Positions 7,551 through 17,481 of a DNA stretch of 53,626 bases are shown in pieces (position 1 is the first letter of the stretch; each line of letters starts with the position of its first letter). A model generated the notes under the pieces. That model ran no database searches. It was not told the DNA's origin and saw only the letters and a list, made by a program, of their open reading frames with translations. The position numbers and the translations under genes were made by a program. Source of the stretch: a virus; the IMG/VR virus record IMGVR_UViG_3300030117_006365, positions 1-53,626 of that record; one strand, given 5' to 3'.

Positions 7551-7963
7551 TAGGAAAATTTATAGGTGGCTTATTCGGCAAAGTAGTTGAAAATGCAGAA
7601 GGTATACTTGACAAAGTTATTACAACAGACAAAGAAAGAGATGAAGCGAAACATGCTCTTAAGCGCTTACTACTCGATGCCGAAAAGCAAGCTTTCGCAA
7701 AGGAAGTTGAAGACAGAAAGAGCGCTAGAGATATGTACAAAGACGATGCACTTATTCAAAAAATACTTGCAACGTTATTTACAGCAGCGTACTTTGGATT
7801 AAGCTTCATGATGTTTAGGGTTTTTGTAATGCAAGATCTAGACCTTGGAGAATTTGAGATAAGTTTTATCTCTACAATATTTGGCGCAATGAGCGCAAAA
7901 GTTAATACGGTTGTCGATTTCTTTTTCGGCGGATCGTCAAAGAAAAATGAACAAACTAAATAA
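7547..7963 (+). CDS. holin-like protein (GTA/3TM holin type)
   Basis: This 138-aa protein begins with a short amphipathic helix (MIGKFIGGLFGKVVENAEG). A charged helical region with DKERDEAKHALKR follows. The C-terminal half holds two hydrophobic segments, ILATLFTAAYFGLSFMMF (about residues 73-90) and ISFISTIFGAMSAKVNTVVD, before a basic tail GGSSKKNEQ. This layout fits the 3-TM holin family found in gene-transfer agents and marine phages, which would open the inner membrane at lysis. It overlaps the wHTH gene by four bases (ATGA). A second lysis-membrane candidate is at 51056. Confidence 0.65.
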   Translation: MIGKFIGGLFGKVVENAEGILDKVITTDKERDEAKHALKRLLLDAEKQAFAKEVEDRKSARDMYKDDALIQKILATLFTAAYFGLSFMMFRVFVMQDLDLGEFEISFISTIFGAMSAKVNTVVDFFFGGSSKKNEQTK

Positions 7964-7971
7964 TAAATAAA

Positions 7972-8835
7972 ATGGCAAGATATTACTCAACAGAAATAAT
8001 AAAACCTTATATTAATGGGGAAGACCAACACACACAGTTTACGATAGGGGATACCATATTTTCCTGGACTTCGTTCGAAATACCATCTGGTGCATGTAGG
8101 TTAATAGGAGTAGATGCGTGGGTTAAAAGTCAGGGAAATGCAGCTAAAACCACTAATGGTTACGGGATGGGAATTTATTTCGCTCATGATTTTTCATATA
8201 TAAAACAAGGAGTTGAAACACCTTGTGACAATCTATATGGTAACGAACTCATTGATCAACCCAATAGGGTTTTTGCCCCAACCGCTCCCATAGTGAATAA
8301 TATGATAGGTCAGGCAGCTATCGAATCAATAACCACCGCAAACAATGCTAACGGAAGAATGTGGACTCATCTTAGTGGTTGTGGTGCTAGTGGTACTTCC
8401 GTGGGTGCTCCTATACCGAGTTTAGTTTTCAATCCACCAGTAGATGTGGATTATCAATTGTCTAGTAGTGTTAGTAAAACGAGATATTGGATGCTTGGAG
8501 TTGCTGGTGGTAAAAGTACAGACACCTTGAAACTCACATCTGTTTTAAGTATTGCTGAAACTGGTACTGCTGGTCATGCTGCAACACAGGAGATAACAAC
8601 TGATGATGGTTCCGGTGGGACAACCGTTTCCCCTACACATCAGTTTGAAATAGGAGATAAGCTAGAGATTGGAACGTCAGTAGGAACCCCTGCTGCTGGA
8701 TCTGAACTTGGGACAGTACAAACCTTGAGTTCTAGTTCGATAACTCTAACAGCTCCATCTGCTATAGATCTAGTTGATGGTGATGTTATTTATTCGGTTA
8801 ATCCAATTAAAATAAGATTACACTTTGAATATTAA
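7972..8835 (+). CDS. putative virion structural protein
   Basis: This 287-aa protein is beta-rich with many Gly, Ser and Thr residues, and has no signal peptide or transmembrane segment. The N-terminal half contains aromatic loops (YYSTEIIKPYINGEDQHTQF, then TIFSWTSFEIPSGACRLIGV). The C-terminal third looks like a carbohydrate-binding or Ig-like module (FEIGDKLEIG, SSITLTAPSAIDLVDGDVIY). It is a plausible head fibre or baseplate-associated protein. The assignment rests on composition and neighbours. Confidence 0.5.
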   Translation: MARYYSTEIIKPYINGEDQHTQFTIGDTIFSWTSFEIPSGACRLIGVDAWVKSQGNAAKTTNGYGMGIYFAHDFSYIKQGVETPCDNLYGNELIDQPNRVFAPTAPIVNNMIGQAAIESITTANNANGRMWTHLSGCGASGTSVGAPIPSLVFNPPVDVDYQLSSSVSKTRYWMLGVAGGKSTDTLKLTSVLSIAETGTAGHAATQEITTDDGSGGTTVSPTHQFEIGDKLEIGTSVGTPAAGSELGTVQTLSSSSITLTAPSAIDLVDGDVIYSVNPIKIRLHFEY

Positions 8836-8869
8836 TAAATAAAATTATAATTAAATAAAATTAAGTACA

Positions 8870-9154
8870 ATGGCAAAAACAAAAGAAAAAGAAATAAGAG
8901 TTAAAGAAAGAATGGAAAAAATTCACGACAAGCATTTGAAAGAAATGCAAGATTTAGTGAATACAATAAATGCAATACAATTTAATATCGGTAAAATGGA
9001 AGTTCAAAAACATACCGCTTTAGATGAAATGAAAAAACATCAAGGTAGAATTAGTGATTTTCAGAGCCTACTACTTAGGGAATATGGTTCTTTTGACGTA
9101 AATGTCAACGACGGTACTATAAATTGGCCTAAGGAAAAAGAAGATGAAAAATAA
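8870..9154 (+). CDS. small coiled-coil protein
   Basis: This 94-aa, highly charged, helical protein (KEKEIRVKERMEKIHDKHLK) has heptad-like spacing of Met, Leu and Ile through residue ~70 and a short acidic/basic tail. It precedes the packaging genes and overlaps the next gene by 11 bases. Small coiled-coil proteins at this place are common in related marine phages, but the function is not established. Confidence 0.5.
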   Translation: MAKTKEKEIRVKERMEKIHDKHLKEMQDLVNTINAIQFNIGKMEVQKHTALDEMKKHQGRISDFQSLLLREYGSFDVNVNDGTINWPKEKEDEK

Positions 9155-9371
9155 TATAATAAGAAAAATCACAATAGGTAGAGATTATAAAAATGACTCC
9201 ATGCATTATGCTGTTGGGCAAGAAGTTTATGGTGGGCATAAAATATGCGATATAATAGAGGAGGAAGATAAATATTGTATATATATTAGAAAAGAGGATG
9301 TAGTTATACCTTGGAAGGACTTCAATAAAAATATGGCTATATCGGTTGAGTATAATTTAGAGTATAAATGA
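9144..9371 (+). CDS. conserved small protein upstream of the terminase genes
   Basis: This 75-aa protein has a beta-rich pattern (IIRKITIGRDYKND, YAVGQEVYGGHKICDII, YCIYIRKEDVVIPWKDF). It looks like the small hypothetical proteins often found upstream of terminase genes in marine phages. It overlaps both neighbours (11 bases before, 4 bases after), so it is translated as part of the packaging operon. No function was recognised. Confidence 0.5.
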   Translation: MKNNIIRKITIGRDYKNDSMHYAVGQEVYGGHKICDIIEEEDKYCIYIRKEDVVIPWKDFNKNMAISVEYNLEYK

Positions 9372-9958
9372 AAGCCTACAAAGACTTTATTGTGACCCCA
9401 ATAGGAGAGCGTTATAATAATTCTAAAGAAATTGGCGATAAAGAACTTATACTTAACACTGAAGTATTTAATCACCAATATGTAAATAGAAAAGCAAAAG
9501 TAATCGCTACTCCACTATTATTTCAATCACCTATTAATGTAGGTGATGAAGTAATAGTACATCATAATGTATTTAGAAGATGGCATGATGTTAAGGGTAG
9601 AGAAAAAAATAGTAGATCTTACTGGGAGGATAATAAGTATCTAATAACTGAAGATCAAATATTTTTATATAATGAAAAAGCTATGCCTGGTTACAGTTTT
9701 GTTAAACCAATAAGATCAACAAATCCATATCATTATAATTTAGATTTAGATGTAGAAAAGCCACTAGTTGGTATTATAAAATACTCTGATGGAACTTATA
9801 ATAAAAAAGAGTTAATAGGTTTTACCCCGGGTAGCGAATATGAGTTTGTTATTAACGGTGAGAGATTATACAGAGTTTTAAATAAATTTATTACAATTAA
9901 ATATGAATATCAAGGAAACGAAGAAGAATATAATCCAAGCTGGGCACAAGGCGGTTGA
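9368..9958 (+). CDS. putative duplicated GroES-like (Cpn10-fold) protein
   Basis: This 196-aa protein appears to hold two Cpn10-like halves. In the first, KDFIVTPIGERY is followed by a mobile-loop-like LILNTEVF, then RKAKVIATPL, INVGDEVIVHHNVF and a closing ITEDQIFLYN. In the second, FVKPI, PLVGIIKYSDG, LIGFTPGSEYEFVINGERLY and NKFITIKYEY repeat the strand order. This resembles GroES-like proteins near terminase genes in marine phages. It could be an alternative lid or assembly factor. Its 3' end overlaps the small terminase candidate by 56 bases. The fold assignment is by pattern and needs structure prediction. Confidence 0.5.
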   Translation: MKAYKDFIVTPIGERYNNSKEIGDKELILNTEVFNHQYVNRKAKVIATPLLFQSPINVGDEVIVHHNVFRRWHDVKGREKNSRSYWEDNKYLITEDQIFLYNEKAMPGYSFVKPIRSTNPYHYNLDLDVEKPLVGIIKYSDGTYNKKELIGFTPGSEYEFVINGERLYRVLNKFITIKYEYQGNEEEYNPSWAQGG

Positions 9959-10178
9959 AGAACTAATTAAAGTTGCTAGAGAAGAAATAGTTGACTCAGA
10001 TGAGGATATATCAGCAGATAGACTAAAGAATGCTGCAGCTACGAAGAAATTAGCTATATTCGATGCTTTTGAAATATTAACTAGAATCCAAGAGGAAGAA
10101 GCTATGCTTGATGGTAAACCCATTGAAGAGGAAAAGAAAAGTACTTTTAAAGGATTTGCAGAGGGTAGATCTAAGTAA
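9903..10178 (+). CDS. putative small terminase subunit
   Basis: This 91-aa helical protein lies directly before the large terminase, whose start overlaps its stop by one base (TAATG). It contains an acidic helix (EEIVDSDEDISADRLKNAAA) and a second helix (KKLAIFDAFEILTRIQEEEA), the pattern of an oligomerising small terminase. The tail is basic (FKGFAEGRSK). No helix-turn-helix is obvious, so the call depends mainly on position and size. It begins inside the preceding gene, and no other in-frame Met occurs before the Met near residue 68. Confidence 0.55.
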   Translation: MNIKETKKNIIQAGHKAVEELIKVAREEIVDSDEDISADRLKNAAATKKLAIFDAFEILTRIQEEEAMLDGKPIEEEKKSTFKGFAEGRSK

Positions 10179-12412
10179 TGTATAAACAAACATTATATAA
10201 GGTTGTAGAACCTATAAAATTAACTACCATTAAAAGACTTAATAAGTCTAAAAAATGGGAGTACGGTTATAACAAAGAGAATGATGTTGTTGTTATATCA
10301 AAAACTGGAATGATAGGAGATATACTTGAGATTCAAGGTTTTAAAATAGCTTTACCAAAAAAACCTGATAAAGTTTATTCTAGTAGTAAAAACCCGGTGG
10401 GACAAATGTGGAAACAGTTTCCTATAAATGAAGCTTTCAAAAGAATTAAAACTGTATTTGATTGGCAGGCATATCCAGATGATTTTAAGGAAAAACATTA
10501 TGGATATATAGACGAGGAGTTTAGAAGAAGAGAAGAGGGTTTTTGGTTCATGAATAATGGTAAACCAACCTATATTACAGGAACACACTACATGTATCTA
10601 CAGTGGAGTAAGATAGATGTTGGAGCGCCTGATTTTAGAGAAGCAAATAGATTGTTCTTTATATTTTGGGAGGCTTGTAAGGCAGATAGAAGATGTTATG
10701 GAATGTGTTATTTAAAAAATAGACGTTCTGGTTTTTCTTTTATGAGTTCAGCTGAAACTGTTAATTTAGCCACATTAGCTAGTGATAGTAGGTTTGGTAT
10801 ACTATCTAAAACCGGTGCTGATGCTAAGAAGATGTTTACGGATAAAGTAGTACCAATTAGTATTAACTATCCATTCTTCTTTAAACCAATACAAGACGGT
10901 ATGGATCGTCCTAAGTCAGAGCTAGCATATAGAGTTCCTGCTAAAAAGTTTACTCGTAGAAAAATGGGTGTACATGAGGAACAAGATGACATGGAAGGAT
11001 TAGATACAACTATTGACTGGAAAAATACAGGTGACAACAGTTATGATGGTGAAAAACTTTCTTTATTAGTTCATGATGAAAGTGGTAAGTGGGAGAGACC
11101 TGATAATATAAAAAACAACTGGAGAGTAACAAAAACTTGTTTACGATTAGGTAGTAGGATTATAGGTAAATGCATGATGGGATCAACAAGTAATGCTTTA
11201 GATAAAGGAGGTGATAATTTTAAGAACTTATATAACAATTCAGATGTTACACAGAGAAACAGAAACGGACAAACAAAATCTGGCTTATATTCCTTATTTA
11301 TCCCGATGGAATGGAACTACGAGGGTTTTATTGACAAATACGGACAACCTGTTTTTAATACTCCAGAAAAACCAACATTTGATCCACATGGAATAGAAAT
11401 AGATTACGGTGTAATAGACCACTGGGATAATGAAGCTGAGGGATTAAAAGATGACCAAGACGCTTTAAATGAATTTTTTAGACAATTCCCTAGAACAGAG
11501 GAGCACGCGTTTAGAGACGAGACTAATAATAGTTTATTTAATCTTGTTAAAATATACGAGCAAATAGATTACAATGAAGGAAATAGAAATTCATCTGTAT
11601 TAACAAATGGTAATTTCCAATGGATAGGAGGAATAAAAGATACTCAAGTTGTTTTTAATCCAGATCCAAATGGTAGGTTTAAAGTAAGTTGGGTGCCAAA
11701 TAATAATATGCAAAATAATATTATTATAAAAAATGGAATAAAATATCCAGGTAATGAGCACATGGGCGCTTTTGGTTGTGATTCATATGATATATCAGGA
11801 ACGGTAGATGGTACTGGATCAAAAGGAGCTTTACACGGATTAACAAAGTTTTCAATGGAAGACGCTCCTGCAAACACGTTTTTCTTAGAATACATAGCTA
11901 GACCACAAACAGCTGATATATTCTTCGAAGATGTTTTAATGGCACTAGTATTTTATGGTATGCCATTATTAGCAGAGAATAATAAACCTAGACTTTTATA
12001 CTATTTAAGAAGAAGAGGTTATAGAGGTTTTAGTATGAATAGACCTGATAAGGTTTGGAACAAACTATCTGTTGCGGAAAAGGAAGTTGGTGGAATACCA
12101 AACTCTAGTGAAGATATAAAACAAGCTCATGCTGCTGCAATAGAAATGTATATCAATGACCACGTTGGATTATTAGGAGATGGTACTTATGGAACCATGT
12201 ATTTTAATTCTACTTTGAATGATTGGGCTAAATTTGATATAACAAAAAGAACGAAACATGATGCTTCAATAAGTTCAGGTTTAGCTGTAATGGCTTGTAA
12301 CAGACATTTATACAAACCGAATCCAAATAGAGAAGCAACATCATTAGGTATAAATATATCAAAATACGATAATAAAGGATTTTCGTCAACAATAATAAAA
12401 CAAGAAATATGA
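10178..12412 (+). CDS. terL: terminase large subunit
   Basis: This 744-aa packaging motor and headful/site nuclease pumps DNA into the prohead through the portal. The ATPase domain has LKNRRSGFSF (residues ~179-188) at the Walker A place, but without the usual Lys before Ser. Walker B is SLLVHDESGKW with D300-E301, and the coupling motif is MMGSTSN. The C-terminal RNase H-like nuclease begins with FGCDSYDISGT (D535), with further acidic candidates in FFEDVLMAL. Length, order and neighbours (portal overlapping by four bases) agree with TerL. The Walker A variation is discussed as a finding. Confidence 0.9.
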   Translation: MYKQTLYKVVEPIKLTTIKRLNKSKKWEYGYNKENDVVVISKTGMIGDILEIQGFKIALPKKPDKVYSSSKNPVGQMWKQFPINEAFKRIKTVFDWQAYPDDFKEKHYGYIDEEFRRREEGFWFMNNGKPTYITGTHYMYLQWSKIDVGAPDFREANRLFFIFWEACKADRRCYGMCYLKNRRSGFSFMSSAETVNLATLASDSRFGILSKTGADAKKMFTDKVVPISINYPFFFKPIQDGMDRPKSELAYRVPAKKFTRRKMGVHEEQDDMEGLDTTIDWKNTGDNSYDGEKLSLLVHDESGKWERPDNIKNNWRVTKTCLRLGSRIIGKCMMGSTSNALDKGGDNFKNLYNNSDVTQRNRNGQTKSGLYSLFIPMEWNYEGFIDKYGQPVFNTPEKPTFDPHGIEIDYGVIDHWDNEAEGLKDDQDALNEFFRQFPRTEEHAFRDETNNSLFNLVKIYEQIDYNEGNRNSSVLTNGNFQWIGGIKDTQVVFNPDPNGRFKVSWVPNNNMQNNIIIKNGIKYPGNEHMGAFGCDSYDISGTVDGTGSKGALHGLTKFSMEDAPANTFFLEYIARPQTADIFFEDVLMALVFYGMPLLAENNKPRLLYYLRRRGYRGFSMNRPDKVWNKLSVAEKEVGGIPNSSEDIKQAHAAAIEMYINDHVGLLGDGTYGTMYFNSTLNDWAKFDITKRTKHDASISSGLAVMACNRHLYKPNPNREATSLGINISKYDNKGFSSTIIKQEI

Positions 12413-14796
12413 GAAACACTTTCATTAATTTTCCATCTCAAGCTGTTAGTGACAAGGAGAAATTAAGTCAAGAATACGGTGAAAAAGTAGCTAAAGCTAT
12501 TAGACATGAGTGGTTTTCGGATAGCACGAATAAGTTTGCTGGAAATTTAAGTGAATTTAGAAAAATGAGATTGTACGCTAGGGGCGAGCAAGATATACAA
12601 AAGTATAAAAACGAGTTATCAATAAACGGAGACTTATCATACTTAAATCTTGATTGGAAACCCGTACCTATTATTCCTAAATTTGTAGATATAGTTGTTA
12701 ATGGTATGGCTAATAGATCTTATGAGATAAATTGCTATTCTCAAGATAGATACGGTGTTAGTAAAAGAACTGAGTACATGGAATCCCTCATGAGAGACAT
12801 GATGGCGAGAAGTTACAATGACGCTGTTAAGTCTATGTTTAACTTTGATTTGTATGAAACTCCACCAGAGAGATTACCAGACACAGAAGAGGAATTACAA
12901 TTACACATGCAGCTTAGTTATAAACAAGCTGTTGAATTAGCTGAAGAACAAGCATTGAATGTTTTATTTGAAAATAGTGATTACGATCTTATAAGAAGAA
13001 GAACTCTTTATGATATATGTACTATAGGTATTGGAGCTACTAAAACAACATTTGATTTTTCAGAAGGAGCAAAGGTTGAATATGTTGACCCAGCTAATCT
13101 AGTTTGGTCACACACTGAATCACCATATTTTGATGATTTATATTATGTTGGAGAAATAAAAGAAATACCAGTAAATGAACTAGTAAAGCAGTTTCCAAAC
13201 TTATCACAAGAGGAGGTGAAAGAAATAACAGACTATTCTCATGACCCAATATCACGAAGTCCTCATGATGATAAAAACAAAGTTAGTGTTTTATATTTTA
13301 ATTATAAAACTCACTCTCACGATATATATAAATTAAAGAAAACAAAACAAGGTGGAGAAAAGGTTATTAAAAAAGATCAAAAATTTAATCCACCACAACA
13401 AAAACAACAAGATGGAGATTTTGAGAAATTAGAAAGAGTTACAGAGGTTTTATTTGAGGGTGTATATGTTATTGGTTCTGAGAAGCTACTAGAGTGGAGA
13501 ATGATGCCTAATATGATGCGAACAAAATCTAATTTCCAAAAGGTAAAAATGAACTATCAAATTGTCGCACCTAGAATGTACGAGGGAAGAATAGAATCTT
13601 TGGTTGGTAGAATAACAGGTTTTGCTGATATGATTCAATTAACTCACTTAAAGTTACAACAAGTAATGTCTAGAATGGTACCTGATGGAGTTTATCTTGA
13701 TGCGGACGGACTTGCTGAGATTGATTTAGGAAACGGTACAAACTACAACCCACAAGAAGCATTAAATATGTTCTTCCAAACTGGTAGTGTTATTGGTAGA
13801 AGTTTTACATCTGAAGGAGACATGAATCCTGGTAAAATACCTATACAGCAAATAAACAACGGTGTTTCAGGAGGAAAGATCCAAGCTTTAATACAAACCT
13901 ACAATTATTATCTACAGATGATAAGAGATGTAACCGGGTTGAATGAAGCTAGAGACGCTGCTTCACCAGATCCTAACGCTTTGGTTGGAGTTCAAAAAAT
14001 GGCAGCCGCTAATTCAAATACAGCAACTAGACATATACTACAATCAATGTTGTATTTAACCTCTGAAGGAGCTGAAAAATTATCACTAAGAATAGCTGAT
14101 ATACTTGAATACTCTCCAACAAAAGAAGCATTTATAAGAGCTATAGGTTCTCACAACGTTGCTACGTTAAAAGAGATGTCCGAGTTACACTTATATGATT
14201 TTGGTATATTTATAGAACTATTACCAGATGAAGAAGAAAAAGCTGTTTTGGAAAATAACATACAGGTTGCGTTAGGTCAACAAATGATAGATCTTGATGA
14301 CGCAATTGATGTTAGAGAGGTTAAGAATTTAAAGTTAGCTAACCAACTACTTAAGTTAAAAAGAAAACAAAAACAAACAAGAGATCAAAGACTAGCCCAA
14401 GAAAACATGCAGGTTCAAGCTCAACAAAATGCTCAACAACAACAAGCGGCGGCACAAGCGGAAGTACAGAAAAATCAAGCTCAAGCACAAATAGAGCAAC
14501 AGGTTGAACAAACAAAAAGTGATTTAAAAATACAGTATTTACTAGAGGAAGCTAAAGTAAAGAAAGAATTAATGGCGTTTGAGTATAACTTATCGTCAAA
14601 AGCTTCTGAGCTTGAAATGCAAAATACAACTAATCTCGAGAGTATGAGAGAAAGAGGTAAAGATAGACGAGAGAAGATGAAAATGAAGAATCAAAGAAAA
14701 ATAGAGAATAGTAGAAATTCAGCTAAATCTGTTAAAAGATTTGAATCTTCAGGTAATGATATAGTTACAGGGGACGCCGGTATTGATCGGTTTTAA
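12409..14796 (+). CDS. portal protein
   Basis: This 795-aa protein follows TerL with a 4-base ATGA overlap, the standard place for the portal. The N-terminus contains the typical helical and Tyr/Arg-rich start (FRKMRLYARGEQDIQKYK) and PIIPKFVDIVVNGMANR, where portals contact the DNA channel. The middle has PANLVWSHTESPYFDDLYY and a stem/wing-like region around IQLTHLKLQQVMSRM and MIRDVTGLNEARD. The C-terminal ~150 residues are Gln/Ala-rich coiled coil, consistent with a barrel extension. It would form the dodecameric vertex. Confidence 0.88.
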   Translation: MRNTFINFPSQAVSDKEKLSQEYGEKVAKAIRHEWFSDSTNKFAGNLSEFRKMRLYARGEQDIQKYKNELSINGDLSYLNLDWKPVPIIPKFVDIVVNGMANRSYEINCYSQDRYGVSKRTEYMESLMRDMMARSYNDAVKSMFNFDLYETPPERLPDTEEELQLHMQLSYKQAVELAEEQALNVLFENSDYDLIRRRTLYDICTIGIGATKTTFDFSEGAKVEYVDPANLVWSHTESPYFDDLYYVGEIKEIPVNELVKQFPNLSQEEVKEITDYSHDPISRSPHDDKNKVSVLYFNYKTHSHDIYKLKKTKQGGEKVIKKDQKFNPPQQKQQDGDFEKLERVTEVLFEGVYVIGSEKLLEWRMMPNMMRTKSNFQKVKMNYQIVAPRMYEGRIESLVGRITGFADMIQLTHLKLQQVMSRMVPDGVYLDADGLAEIDLGNGTNYNPQEALNMFFQTGSVIGRSFTSEGDMNPGKIPIQQINNGVSGGKIQALIQTYNYYLQMIRDVTGLNEARDAASPDPNALVGVQKMAAANSNTATRHILQSMLYLTSEGAEKLSLRIADILEYSPTKEAFIRAIGSHNVATLKEMSELHLYDFGIFIELLPDEEEKAVLENNIQVALGQQMIDLDDAIDVREVKNLKLANQLLKLKRKQKQTRDQRLAQENMQVQAQQNAQQQQAAAQAEVQKNQAQAQIEQQVEQTKSDLKIQYLLEEAKVKKELMAFEYNLSSKASELEMQNTTNLESMRERGKDRREKMKMKNQRKIENSRNSAKSVKRFESSGNDIVTGDAGIDRF

Positions 14797-14828
14797 TCCT
14801 TATTTTTAATATTTTATAAAATTTTATT

Positions 14829-15977
14829 ATGGCAGAAGAAAAAGAAAACAAAGCCAAAGAGGCTAAGGTTGAGGAACCTAAAAAACCAGAAGTAGCAAAG
14901 GTTGACTTAAAGAAAAGAGCTAAAGAATTAACTAGTAATGTTATAAAAGTAGATCTAGGAAAACCACAAGCAAATAACGAAGAGGTTGATAAACCTGCTG
15001 ATGACGAAGTTATTGTGGTTAATGAGGAACCTAAAGTCGAAGCTCCTAAGGAAGAAACAGAAAGCAAACCTACAATAGAAGATGTTACAAACGAAATACC
15101 TAAAGTTGATGTTCCTAAGGTGGATATACCTGATAATCCTGTAAATAACCTACCAGAAAAGTTACAAAAAGTAGCTGAGTTCATGAATGAAACAGGTGGT
15201 GATTTAAAAGATTTTGTAAACTTAAATAGGGATATTTCAAAAATGGACGACGCAGATGTGTTAGATGAGTATTATAGAAGTACTAAGTCACATCTCACAC
15301 CGGAAGAAAGAAGCTTTATATTAGAGGAAAAATTTAGTTATAATAAAGACGAAGATGATCCTAAAGATATAAAGAGAAAAAAAATAGCACTCAAAGAGCA
15401 AGTTGCCGAGGCTAGAAGCCACTTAGACGGGCAAAAGTCTAAATATTATGAAAATATAAAAGCAGGAACTGGTTTAACAGAAGACCAGAAGACAGCTATT
15501 AATTTTTATAACAAATATAACAAAGAATCTGCAGAGCAGAATCAGAAAACTCAAATTACAAAAGAAGCGTTTTTAAAACAAACTGAAAATGTTTTTAATG
15601 AAGATTTCAAAGGTTTTGATTATCAAATTGGAGACAAAAAATTTAGGTTTAATGTTAAGGATGTTGAGGATGTTAAGAATTTACAAAGTGATTTAAATAA
15701 CTTTGTAGGTAAGTTTTCTGATGAAAACAGAACTGCTATACAAGATCCCACTGGTTATCACAAGTCTTTATTTACAGCGATGAACGCTGATACTATTGCT
15801 AAGCATTTTTACGAACAAGGTAGAGCCGATGCAATTAAAGATACTGTTGCTAAAGATAAGAATATAGATCTTAATCCTAGACAAACACACGGTGATACTA
15901 ATGTTGGGGGAATGAAAGTTAGAGCTGTTGGGGATTCATCTGCTGATTTTAAGTTTAAGATTAAAAAAAATAGATAA
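14829..15977 (+). CDS. capsid scaffolding-like protein
   Basis: This 382-aa, very hydrophilic protein lies between portal and major capsid genes, the scaffold position. The N-terminal ~120 residues are low-complexity Lys/Glu/Pro/Val (for example IPKVDVPKVDIPDNPVNN). The rest is helical and charged, and the C-terminus is basic (FKFKIKKNR), as in scaffolds whose tail binds the capsid protein. No protease domain was seen. Function is by position and composition. Confidence 0.75.
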   Translation: MAEEKENKAKEAKVEEPKKPEVAKVDLKKRAKELTSNVIKVDLGKPQANNEEVDKPADDEVIVVNEEPKVEAPKEETESKPTIEDVTNEIPKVDVPKVDIPDNPVNNLPEKLQKVAEFMNETGGDLKDFVNLNRDISKMDDADVLDEYYRSTKSHLTPEERSFILEEKFSYNKDEDDPKDIKRKKIALKEQVAEARSHLDGQKSKYYENIKAGTGLTEDQKTAINFYNKYNKESAEQNQKTQITKEAFLKQTENVFNEDFKGFDYQIGDKKFRFNVKDVEDVKNLQSDLNNFVGKFSDENRTAIQDPTGYHKSLFTAMNADTIAKHFYEQGRADAIKDTVAKDKNIDLNPRQTHGDTNVGGMKVRAVGDSSADFKFKIKKNR

Positions 15978-15996
15978 CTTTAAAAAAATATAAATT

Positions 15997-17481
15997 ATGG
16001 CAATTTCAAATCCCGGTGGTAATTTGAATAGTGTTCCAGCTTCACAGCAAGTAGCACTAGATACAAATTACATCGATTTTACGAGTGCAACAACAAAAGG
16101 TTGGGCTCAACAATACTTGCCTGACTTAATGGAAAAAGAAGCTGAAGTTTTTGGACAAAGAACTATAGCAGGATTTCTTGAGAAAGTCGGTGCAGAAGAG
16201 GCTATGTCCTCAGACCAAGTGATCTGGTCAGAACAATCAAGATTACATATTTCATTAAAAGGTACTATTGATTTAGATGGTAACGTATCTACATCAGGTG
16301 CTAAAGGTTCTTTTACTGTTACATCTGATATAGATGGAAACGCTGGAGCAGCTCCAGATTTCGTTGTCACTAAACATGGTGTTAGAAATCACGATATAGT
16401 TTTATTATCATCTCCAGGTAAAGTATCTAGATGTATGGTAGTGGCTGTTGATGGTGCTGCTATAGGTTTAAGAGCTTATGATGAAGATGTACTAACTGGT
16501 CACTCTGAAGTAGCAAGTGCTGCAACACTATTAGTTATCGGTTCTGAATTTAAGAAAGGTGATAACTACGATGGTTTATCTACTAAAGGATCTAACGAAC
16601 CTACTTTCAAGTCATTTTCAAACAAACCAATTATAATGAAGGATTTTTATTCTATATCAGGATCTGATACTTCAAGAGTTGGTTGGGTTGAAATCACTGG
16701 TGAAGAAGGTCAAAATGGTTACTTATGGTACTTGAAAGCAGAAGCTGATACAAGAGCTAGATTTAACGATCACTTAGAGATGACAATGTTAGAAGCTGTT
16801 AAAACTTCTAATTCGTCTAACGTAGATACTGAATTAGGTTTTAGTGCAAACGAAAGTGGTACTGAAGGTTTATTTGCTGCTATCGAAGATAGAGGTAATA
16901 TAACTACAGGTGTTACTGGTGTTAGTGCTGCTACTGATTTAGCTGAGTTCGATGCTATCTTAGCTGAGTTTGACAAACAAGGTGCTATTGAAGAATACAT
17001 GATGTTTGTAAACAGAGCTACTAGTTTAGCAATGGACGACATGCTTGCTTCAATGAATTCTTACGGAGCTGGAGGTACTTCTTACGGGGTATTTGACAAC
17101 GACGAAGATATGGCATTAAATTTAGGTTTCTCAGGATTCAGAAGAGGTTCTTACGACTTCTATAAATCTGACTTTAGATACTTAAATGATAAAGCAACTA
17201 GAGGTGGTGTAAATGCTACTGCTGGTTCTGCTGCTATCAGAGGAGTTATGATTCCAGCTGGTACATCTACTGTGTATGACCAATCGTTAGGTAAAAACCT
17301 AAAACGACCATTCTTACACGTTAGATATAGAGCTTCCGCAACAGACAATAGAAAGATGAAAACTTGGACTACTGGTTCTGTCGGTGCTACTACATCAGCG
17401 CTTGATGCAATGGAGATTCACATGTTATCAGAAAGATGTTTAATCACACAAGGTGCAAACAACTTTATGTTAATGAAGTAA
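15997..17481 (+). CDS. major capsid protein
   Basis: This 494-aa protein follows the scaffold, separated by 19 bases, and is followed by a strong terminator. Its sequence (WAQQYLPDLMEKEAEVFGQR at residues ~36-55, VIWSEQSRLHISLKG, and a long Gly/Ala/Ser-rich C-terminal half ending RCLITQGANNFMLMK) fits an HK97-type capsid protein of the kind found in marine phages. It is Cys-poor and shows regular codon use in favour of A/T endings. Order, size and the single-gene terminator suggest the most abundant virion protein. Confidence 0.88.
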   Translation: MAISNPGGNLNSVPASQQVALDTNYIDFTSATTKGWAQQYLPDLMEKEAEVFGQRTIAGFLEKVGAEEAMSSDQVIWSEQSRLHISLKGTIDLDGNVSTSGAKGSFTVTSDIDGNAGAAPDFVVTKHGVRNHDIVLLSSPGKVSRCMVVAVDGAAIGLRAYDEDVLTGHSEVASAATLLVIGSEFKKGDNYDGLSTKGSNEPTFKSFSNKPIIMKDFYSISGSDTSRVGWVEITGEEGQNGYLWYLKAEADTRARFNDHLEMTMLEAVKTSNSSNVDTELGFSANESGTEGLFAAIEDRGNITTGVTGVSAATDLAEFDAILAEFDKQGAIEEYMMFVNRATSLAMDDMLASMNSYGAGGTSYGVFDNDEDMALNLGFSGFRRGSYDFYKSDFRYLNDKATRGGVNATAGSAAIRGVMIPAGTSTVYDQSLGKNLKRPFLHVRYRASATDNRKMKTWTTGSVGATTSALDAMEIHMLSERCLITQGANNFMLMK

